Part shown: positions 13,788 through 19,054 of the stretch, piece by piece
Position numbering within the stretch: position 1 is the stretch's first letter
Layout: the number at the start of each line of letters is the position of its first letter
NCBI GenBank assembly: GCA_937894585.1
Contig: CALBGO010000053.1
Span: 1-19,054 of the forward strand
Origin: an uncultured Eubacterium sp.
GTDB lineage: Bacteria > Bacillota > Clostridia > Peptostreptococcales > Anaerovoracaceae
Direction of reading: 5' to 3'
Length of the DNA stretch: 19,054 nucleotides
The notes under the pieces: generated by a model
Database searches by the model: none
The model's input: the letters and a program-made list of their open reading frames with translations, nothing else
Told to the model about the DNA's origin: nothing
Made by a program: the position numbers and the translations under genes

Positions 13788-15589
13788 ATCTCTTCACCCT
13801 CTTCCCTGTGTAAACCTTTTTCCGAAAGGCTGATCGCAATACTTGCATTCTGTCTGGTATCCGCTGATTTCAAAAATGCCAAAAGTCCCCACGATACAAT
13901 CATACTGGTTCCTCCGTATGACACAAACGGAAAAGTTACGCCGGTCAAAGGGAATAAATCCACAGAACCAAAGACATTCAATATAGTCTGAAACAGAAAC
14001 AGAGACATAGCCGAACACGATGCAATGGTATAATAAGTGGATCTTCCCGCCCAGATGGAGCGTACCGCAAAAATGGACAGGGTGATTACAGACAGCACCG
14101 CAAGTACGGCAATAATCAGTCCCCATTCTTCTATCAGAAGACCGAAAACAAGGTCTGTTTCCGATGCAAACTCTTCGTTAAGCCAGCCTTCCGCAGCACC
14201 GTTTCCGATAAAGCCTCCGCTTGCCGCAGCGGTCATTGTTCTGGTCTGCTGGTATCCCATACCTTCCGAAAAGTCCCAGACATGACCCCATACGGCAAAA
14301 CGCTCTGCAATATAGGACTTGAATTTCAGCACCATCAGCCCGCCTACAAAAGCAACACCTACGATAAGGATCAGCTTTGTAAAGTCGCCGCTTCGCAGAA
14401 AAGAAATCACCAGGAAAGTCACGAAAAAGATAATTGCCGTTCCAAAGTCACCCATCAGCGCCAGACAGCAGAAGCAGAATCCCGAAAAAATCATAAAAAT
14501 CAGGGAGTTTTTCTTTACAAAAAGCTCGTCCAAAGACGCCGCGCCGACCCAGATAAACGCCAGCTTCACAATTTCGGAAGGCTGAAAGGAAAGACCTGCG
14601 ATTTCAACCCAGTTATCCGCACCGTGTTTTGTCGTAGCAAAAATCAGGTTGAAAATCAAAAGGCCGCCGGCGGCAATATACATGATTTTCTGTATCGCCT
14701 CCGTCCTTGAAAGATCCCTGAGATATGCGCACATAAAGAAAAACAGCACCAAACCGATGGCTACAGCCGCAAACTGTTTGAAGACCTGCGTCGGAAGGGC
14801 TGATGCCGTCACCGCCAGACTCAGTGTCGATAAAAAGAATGCAATTGTTTCCATTTCAAATCCCTTACGCCGCATAGAGCGCAGAAGAATGACATAACCC
14901 CACATTAAAACACATATTCCGACGAAAGCCGCTGTAATAGACGGTACATATCTGTCGCCCAAAGCAAACTTCAGCTGAATTACCGTCATCACCTGGAAAA
15001 TTGTCAGCGCAATCAGAGACGGCCACGGAGAAAGCAGCTTCGTATCGGACTTTCGCAGCTGAATATTGTTGCGCCGTTCCTCAAGACTGATCGGAAACAG
15101 TGTACATTCTGTCATTCCCATGGTAATTACATCTCCCGGCTCTATCGGCACTCTTTCATCCTTTTCCACTCGCTCTCCATTAACAAAAGCGCCGTTTTTG
15201 GAACCCAAATCCCGATACCGCCAGTTCCCACGATTATCTCGTGTCAATGTTCCGTGATTTCGCGATACTCTGGGATCGCCTAAATTGATATCACAGCTTT
15301 TGGATCTGCCGATTACATTTTCCCAATGGGTAATGGGTATATTCTCCCCTGTGGAAAGATGCAGATATGCCCATACCTCCGAAGGATTTTTCGACTTCAG
15401 CAGCGATAAAATAGACTTGAGCAAAATAAAAACAGCAAGGAAAATAAACACCCATCTGGCAATGGCTGTATACAAATCCGGAAGTCCATAATCTCCGGAA
15501 AACAAACTGCCGACATTATCCAAAACGGCAGAAAAAAGATTCCCTATGCTGTGAAAAATACTTTGTATGATGTTCCCTATCTTCTCCAT
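13784..15589 (-). CDS. FHA domain-SEDS (FtsW/RodA/SpoVE) fusion, peptidoglycan glycosyltransferase
   Basis: The 601-residue protein joins a regulatory and a catalytic part. After an amphipathic start and one membrane segment (about 42-63), residues about 85-165 form a cytoplasmic FHA phosphothreonine-binding domain with its key residues: G94-R95, S109 and H112 in VSRNHG, and N137-G138 in KNGAFVNG. Residues about 190-575 are a ten-helix SEDS polymerase with QPSE (336-339), the catalytic-type Asp381 in GDFGTA and FPFVSYGGTSM (553-563). SEDS proteins polymerise lipid II together with a class B PBP, here the overlapping next gene. In many actinobacteria and clostridia FHA, SEDS, PBP, phosphatase and PASTA kinase are separate neighbours; kinase and phosphatase are absent here. 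ATG 15589 has AGGAGG 4 bases upstream. Confidence 0.92.
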   Translation of the reverse strand: MEKIGNIIQSIFHSIGNLFSAVLDNVGSLFSGDYGLPDLYTAIARWVFIFLAVFILLKSILSLLKSKNPSEVWAYLHLSTGENIPITHWENVIGRSKSCDINLGDPRVSRNHGTLTRDNRGNWRYRDLGSKNGAFVNGERVEKDERVPIEPGDVITMGMTECTLFPISLEERRNNIQLRKSDTKLLSPWPSLIALTIFQVMTVIQLKFALGDRYVPSITAAFVGICVLMWGYVILLRSMRRKGFEMETIAFFLSTLSLAVTASALPTQVFKQFAAVAIGLVLFFFMCAYLRDLSRTEAIQKIMYIAAGGLLIFNLIFATTKHGADNWVEIAGLSFQPSEIVKLAFIWVGAASLDELFVKKNSLIFMIFSGFCFCCLALMGDFGTAIIFFVTFLVISFLRSGDFTKLILIVGVAFVGGLMVLKFKSYIAERFAVWGHVWDFSEGMGYQQTRTMTAAASGGFIGNGAAEGWLNEEFASETDLVFGLLIEEWGLIIAVLAVLSVITLSIFAVRSIWAGRSTYYTIASCSAMSLFLFQTILNVFGSVDLFPLTGVTFPFVSYGGTSMIVSWGLLAFLKSADTRQNASIAISLSEKGLHREEGEEI

Positions 15590-15667
15590 AATCCCTCCTT
15601 ACCGGCCTCTTATCTATGATGATAATATTCTGCCATATCGATTCATCCGATGCAGGAATCAAAAGGC

Positions 15668-15711
15668 ACGATTCAATGGTTCCTTCCCTGCGGCAACGCC
15701 GGCTGAATCGT
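15668..15711 (-). repeat. hairpin at the 5' end of the FHA-SEDS/pbp mRNA
   Basis: ACGATTCA (15711-15704 read on the minus strand) pairs perfectly with TGAATCGT (15675-15668) over a 28-base loop. The predicted transcription start is near 15712, so the stem would open the mRNA. GATTC/GAATC pentamers recur at 15640, 15656, 15670, 15705 and 15714 in this leader. It has no T run and is not a terminator. Confidence 0.45.
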
Positions 15712-15718
15712 TGGAATC

Positions 15719-15727
15719 ATTATACCA
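15719..15727 (-). promoter_or_regulatory. extended -10 promoter of the FHA-SEDS/pbp operon
   Basis: On the minus strand TGGTATAAT (15727-15719) is a perfect -10 box with the TGn extension. The -35 region is poor, which the extension can offset. It begins 9 bases after the SDR stop codon; no terminator separates the SDR gene from this promoter, so read-through from SDR is also possible. Confidence 0.65.
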
Positions 15728-15735
15728 CATCTTTA

Positions 15736-16458
15736 TCAGATATAAAACCCTCCGTTAACGCCCAGAATCTGCCCCGTAATATAGGAGGCTTTTTCCGAAG
15801 CAAGAAATACGGCTGCCTCAGCAGCCTCCTCCGCTGTACCGATTCTGCCCAAAGGAATATCTTCTGCCAGAGCTTCCATATCCTCTTTACTGTAGCAGCT
15901 GTTCATTTCCGTATCAATAACACCCGGAGCAATGCAGTTGACCCTGACCCCCGATAAAGCCACCTCTTTTGCAAGACTTTTCGTAAGACCGATGACTGCC
16001 GCCTTTGAAACCGAGTAAGCCACCTCGCAGGATGCGCCGGTCTGCCCCCAAACGGACGACACCATTACAACAGATCCCGCCTTATTTTCAATCATAGCCG
16101 GAAGAAGCGCCTGCGCCGCATAAATACATCCATTCAGATTCGTACTCAAGATATCCTTCCACTGTTCTTCTGTAGTTTCCAGAAAAAGCCCCCCTGCGCT
16201 GATACCTGCATTACATATCAAAGTATCAAAATACGGAACTTCCAAATACATTTTTGCTGCCCGAACCGTCTCTGAAAGTGCTGTAAAATCCGTCACATCA
16301 CATTGCAAGCCCAAAGCGCCGGTCTGCTCCTGCACGGATTTCGCCGCCTCCTCGTTTTTTCTGTATAAAAAAGCAACCTTACAGCCCGCCGCCGTAAAAG
16401 CCTTAACCATGGCCGCGCCGATTCCCCGGGAGCCTCCTGTAATCAATACTGCCTTCAT
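15736..16458 (-). CDS. FabG-like short-chain dehydrogenase/reductase
   Basis: The 240-residue classical SDR uses NAD(P)H to reduce ketones or oxidise alcohols. It has the nucleotide motif TGGSRGIG (7-14), NAG (about 88-90), a catalytic Ser (VSSVWGQ, about 138), YSVSK (Tyr152 and Lys156 by count) and the C-terminal TGQILGVNGGFYI typical of 3-oxoacyl-ACP reductases. Arg33 after the second strand favours NADPH. Length fits FabG (about 245). The ATG at 16458 has AAGGAG 5 bases upstream. It lies alone, with no fatty acid synthesis genes nearby, so it may not be the housekeeping FabG; substrate uncertain. A promoter-like and terminator-like unit lies upstream (16574-16717), and a 10-bp perfect palindrome, CAGCCGGCTG, at 16519-16528. 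Confidence 0.88.
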   Translation of the reverse strand: MKAVLITGGSRGIGAAMVKAFTAAGCKVAFLYRKNEEAAKSVQEQTGALGLQCDVTDFTALSETVRAAKMYLEVPYFDTLICNAGISAGGLFLETTEEQWKDILSTNLNGCIYAAQALLPAMIENKAGSVVMVSSVWGQTGASCEVAYSVSKAAVIGLTKSLAKEVALSGVRVNCIAPGVIDTEMNSCYSKEDMEALAEDIPLGRIGTAEEAAEAAVFLASEKASYITGQILGVNGGFYI

Positions 16459-16573
16459 CTTCTCTCCTTATACAAAACCTGCGCCGAAATAACGATATCG
16501 AGTCGCGCTCCTATAAAACAGCCGGCTGCGGACTTTAATCCTTATCCGTTCTGTTCGCCGAAAGATTTTTTAT

Positions 16574-16606
16574 AAAAAAACATTGGGCTGTCACCCAATG
16601 TTTTTT
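16574..16606 (-). terminator. intrinsic terminator between the M20 gene and the SDR gene
   Basis: ACATTGGG (16601-16594) pairs with CCCAATGT (16587-16580), extended by flanking A/T pairs to about 13 bp, with a 6-base loop. On the minus strand seven T residues follow (16580-16574); on the plus strand six T residues follow (16601-16606), so it could work both ways. Minus-strand transcription is the only kind with genes here. Confidence 0.85.
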
Positions 16607-16682
16607 CTTTTTGCTTATATTTCTGGCGCATAGTATTAACTATAATCTTAGAAACTAATTCCGAGATTCTCAGATTATTTTC
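16574..16682 (-). ncRNA. candidate non-coding transcript (small RNA or SDR leader)
   Basis: A good promoter (16717-16689) and a good terminator (16606-16574) on the minus strand bracket about 108 bases with no ribosome binding site or credible frame. The predicted RNA folds into a 7-bp stem, AUAAUCU (16678-16672) with AGAUUAU (16648-16642), enclosing two small hairpins. A 5-bp hairpin AUAGU-UAAU-ACUAU follows, sharing two bases with the stem, then a single strand and the terminator. It matches no riboswitch family I can name. It may be a free small RNA, or a leader whose terminator controls the SDR gene downstream. Confidence 0.4.
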
Positions 16683-16688
16683 ATATAT

Positions 16689-16717
16689 ATTCTACTACAT
16701 TCTTTTCCCGTTGTCAA
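16689..16717 (-). promoter_or_regulatory. near-consensus promoter in the gap downstream of the M20 gene
   Basis: On the minus strand a perfect TTGACA (16717-16712), a 17-base spacer and TAGAAT (16694-16689) are followed by a likely start G at 16682. It is about 60 bases beyond the M20 stop codon and fires into a stretch that holds no gene before the terminator. Confidence 0.65.
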
Positions 16718-16779
16718 AGAATTTTCAGATATATTTTGGTTTTTTTAGAAAAAGTTTTTTAAAAAACCGGTCCCCTGTT

Positions 16780-18040
16780 TTACCTATTGCATCTAATTTT
16801 CCGAACAACAGCAGGCTTTACAGCCTGCACAAATTCTTCTTTGACTACCGTGAGAAGATTTTTATCTGTTATCAGTTCAATAGCTGTTGCTGCCAACGCC
16901 TTACTGCATCTTAAAATAAACAGATTTCCTTCACGGGACACGGTTTTCTCCGCAAATTCACTGCTGTGCAGCACATAATCCGGACAATTTATGCCCACCC
17001 ACGGATGAATGGCAGGAATCCGCCAGCTGACATCTGCCATATCCGTAGAGCCTCGCATATCTTCCTTTATAATGTTTGTTTCTCCAAGAGCCACAAGATA
17101 CCGGTCAAATACATCTGCAAGATGCCGGTTCGTCAGCATGGGCTGATTAGTTTCTTCGTTATTGCTGATCTTATAAGTACATCCCGTTGCAACAGCTGCT
17201 CCTTTTGCGCAGCGTTCTATCATTTCCCTCAAAGAGTTCAATTCTTTCATACTCCATGCACGAGTCAGAAATTGAAGTCTAGCATATCCGGGAATTACAC
17301 TAGCTTTCTGCCCACCCTCTTTGATAATACCATAAACATTGGTATCAGAATAATACTGCTTTTCAAAGTGAATCAGCTGATAACACTGTACAGCTGCATC
17401 TAGGGCATTTCGTCCCTTTTCGGGAGAAACTCCTGCATGGGCGCTTTTTCCGAAAAACTCAATCATAAGAGATTCTATAGCAAGAGTCTTGCCGCTGGAA
17501 TAAGTAACCGGATTCGGATGTGCCATCAGTGCTACATCTGCCTCATCAAAAGCCCCAGCAGCGCTCATTGGCGTTTTAGACTGTAAGTTTTCTTCGCCCG
17601 GCGTACCAAAAACGATAATTTTCCCACCTGCTTCTTCTGCAACCTCAGAAAGACCCAAGGCGGCACCAAGAGAAGCTGCTGCAATCAGATTGTGACCGCA
17701 GCCATGCCCAATCTCTGGCAACGCATCATACTCTGCAAAAATACCGATAACTGTTCCTGCCTTTCCCGTATCAAAAACAGCTTTGAAAGCATGGGAGACT
17801 CCACCGTAAAACTCTTCAATAGAAAAGCCTGCCTTCTCGAAGTTTCTTAATCAGAAGCTGAGAAGCAAATTTCTCAGTTCCACCAATTTCGGGGTTTTCA
17901 TATATTTTATCCCGAACTGTAAGCAGTTCCTCAAATTTCCTGTCAATTCTATCAAAAGCTTTTCCTTGCAGATTCTCCAGTCTTTTTTCTTCCATTTTGG
18001 TTTCTTCCGCTGTAGGTTCTTCCATTTTATTTGCTTTCAT
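16780..18040 (-). pseudogene. M20-family amidohydrolase (AbgB/PM20D2-like), interrupted by a one-base frameshift
   Basis: Two frames together spell one M20 metallopeptidase of about 419 residues. Codons 1-69 run from ATG 18040 to 17834. The rest reads from 17832 to 16780, and the frame change lies at the GG pair 17833-17832, where one G is surplus. Past it the sequence continues smoothly as AGFSIEEF and FAEYDALPEIGHGCGHN. Ligand and catalytic motifs are intact: GHGCGHN, GTPGEEN and GKSAHAG. This group hydrolyses amide-linked substrates such as p-aminobenzoyl-glutamate or dipeptides. The start has GGAG 7 bases upstream and overlaps the dehydratase gene by 14 bases, so the two form an operon. 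As read, translation stops five codons after the shift; this is either a recent mutation or a sequencing error. Confidence 0.85.
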
Positions 18041-19004
18041 TATATTTCTCCATGAGATCAAGAAGCATTATGCCGTCAATATTACCGCCAGAAATCACCA
18101 GAGCGACATTCTTTCCTCCGATTCGCTCCCTGAAATCCTGCACTGCTGCAACAGTCGTACAACTTCCCGCTTCCGCCACTATTTTTTCTTCCATAGCCAT
18201 AAATCCTACTGCTTTCGCAATAGATTCTTCGGAAACCATAATCAAGTCGTCTACACAATCTTTTACCATAGCATAACTTAAAGCCCCTACGCCGCCGATA
18301 AGAGAATCGCAGAGCGATTCTTCACAAGGATATTCCTCATAAAACACATTATCCTCATAAGATTTAATCATAGCAGGACACGCCTCTGTTTGTACACCTA
18401 TAATACGGATTTCCGGCTTGATTGCCTTTGCGGCAACCGCAGTCCCGGTAATCAGGCCACCGCCGCCAATAGGAACTACAATAGTATCAATATCTGGATT
18501 CTGTTTCAAAATCTCTATACCAACTGTTCCTTGCCCGCCATAAATCTTAAAATCATCATAATATGCATCAATATAGGTCATGCCGGATTCCTCAATATAT
18601 GCCATTCCCTCACGATGAGCAGTGTCATAGTCCTTACCCATCAGCATCACTTCCCCGCCAAAATATTTAATTTTATCAACCTTACTCTTAGGTGTAGTTT
18701 CAGGTACGATAATCTTTGCATTCTTAATTCCTAAAAGAGACGCAGCATAGCTAACAGAACAGCCGTGATTTCCAGAAGAAATCGTTGCAACACCGCAGGC
18801 TCTTTCTTTATCTGTAAGCGTCAGCATTTTATTTAAGGCACCTCTAATTTTAAAACTTTTTACTCTCTGCATAGATTCCAATTTAAAGAAATATCTGCGT
18901 CCCTCTACACTCAAACCAAAAGACTCGGCAAGCGGTGTCATCGGCAGCCTCTTTGAAATACGCTCATAAGCAGCTTTTACTTCCTCATACTGAAACTTCT
19001 TCAT
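18027..19004 (-). CDS. threonine/serine dehydratase-like PLP enzyme (fold type II)
   Basis: The 325-residue protein resembles catabolic threonine ammonia-lyases and their relatives (serine racemase, hydroxyectoine-pathway EutB-like enzymes), which deaminate hydroxy-amino acids through PLP. SFKIRGA (about 50-56) holds the PLP-binding Lys, SSGNHG (about 76-81) is the substrate loop, GGGGLITG (about 179-186) binds the cofactor phosphate, and SGGNIDG lies near the C-terminus. There is no ACT regulatory domain, so it is not the biosynthetic IlvA type. Three in-frame ATGs cluster at the start; 19004 is preferred because GGAG is 6 bases upstream. It overlaps the M20 gene by 14 bases. Its upstream promoter lies outside the window. 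Local base composition is more AT-rich than the ior genes. Confidence 0.87.
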   Translation of the reverse strand: MKKFQYEEVKAAYERISKRLPMTPLAESFGLSVEGRRYFFKLESMQRVKSFKIRGALNKMLTLTDKERACGVATISSGNHGCSVSYAASLLGIKNAKIIVPETTPKSKVDKIKYFGGEVMLMGKDYDTAHREGMAYIEESGMTYIDAYYDDFKIYGGQGTVGIEILKQNPDIDTIVVPIGGGGLITGTAVAAKAIKPEIRIIGVQTEACPAMIKSYEDNVFYEEYPCEESLCDSLIGGVGALSYAMVKDCVDDLIMVSEESIAKAVGFMAMEEKIVAEAGSCTTVAAVQDFRERIGGKNVALVISGGNIDGIMLLDLMEKYNESK

Positions 19005-19019
19005 CATAATCTCCATTCC

Positions 19020-19036
19020 GCCGCCAAGTCGGCGGC
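19020..19036 (-). repeat. short GC-rich hairpin just upstream of the dehydratase start
   Basis: On the minus strand GCCGCC (19036-19031), a 5-base loop and GGCGGC (19025-19020) form a perfect stem ending 5 bases before the GGAG ribosome binding site. There is no T run. It may end an upstream transcript or influence initiation; the window edge prevents deciding. Confidence 0.45.
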
Positions 19037-19054
19037 ACAAATAGTAATGAAAGT

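Noticed and set aside
16493..16528. Palindromes CGATATCG and CAGCCGGCTG upstream of the SDR gene as operators
   Set aside because: They are short, not aligned with a recognisable promoter, and common by chance; the longer one is only mentioned in the SDR entry.
16642..16678. Stem around two small hairpins considered as a purine riboswitch
   Set aside because: The inner hairpins are only 3-4 bp and the conserved loop and junction bases of that family are absent.

Overview
The window reads as a chromosomal segment of a low-to-mid GC Bacillota, most likely an amino-acid-fermenting anaerobic Clostridia. The grounds are near-consensus AAGGAG/AGGAGG ribosome binding sites, TTGACA/TATAAT-type promoters, many hairpin-plus-T-run terminators, an indolepyruvate:ferredoxin oxidoreductase next to an acyl (butyrate-type) kinase, a NhaC antiporter, a BioY biotin transporter and a SEDS/PBP pair. 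Genus cannot be fixed from the sequence alone. No rRNA, tRNA, insertion sequence, phage gene or CRISPR array was seen.

Layout. (1) 1-3006, minus strand: an operon of an ABC-F ATPase, a small PC4-like YdbC protein and a flavodoxin-fold NAD(P)H oxidoreductase. It is driven by a promoter that places the predicted +1 on the ATG of the ABC-F gene and ends in a hairpin terminator at the left edge. (2) 3117-3756, minus: bioY, whose -35 box is one half-site of a wide palindrome typical of BirA operators. (3) 3952-6337, plus: a PHP-domain phosphoesterase behind a palindromic promoter, then a NhaC antiporter; each ends in its own terminator. (4) 6389-10087, minus: iorA-iorB-buk, with a terminator hairpin between iorB and buk. 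A GntR/FCD regulator (10395-11042) is transcribed divergently and is the obvious candidate controller. (5) 11167-12246, minus: a YkvI-like membrane transporter, convergent with gntR. (6) 12450-15727, minus: a two-gene cell-wall operon. An FHA domain is fused to a SEDS glycosyltransferase and overlaps a class B penicillin-binding protein. (7) 15736-16458, minus: a FabG-like SDR. (8) 16574-16717, minus: a compact promoter-hairpins-terminator unit with no coding capacity, either a small RNA or a leader of the SDR gene. (9) 16780-19004, minus: a threonine-dehydratase-like PLP enzyme overlapping an M20 amidohydrolase gene that carries a one-base frameshift.

How they work together. IorAB oxidatively decarboxylates aryl-pyruvates to aryl-acetyl-CoA with reduction of ferredoxin. 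A butyrate-kinase-family enzyme in the same operon could recover ATP from the matching acyl phosphate, so the block looks like an energy-conserving amino acid catabolism module (inference). The dehydratase/amidohydrolase pair at the right end is also catabolic in character. The FHA-SEDS/PBP pair should polymerise and cross-link peptidoglycan, with the FHA domain offering a phospho-threonine input. The items most worth a second look are the non-coding transcript unit at 16574-16717, the FHA-SEDS fusion, the iorAB/buk arrangement with its internal terminator, the apparently leaderless ABC-F operon, and the frameshifted M20 gene.
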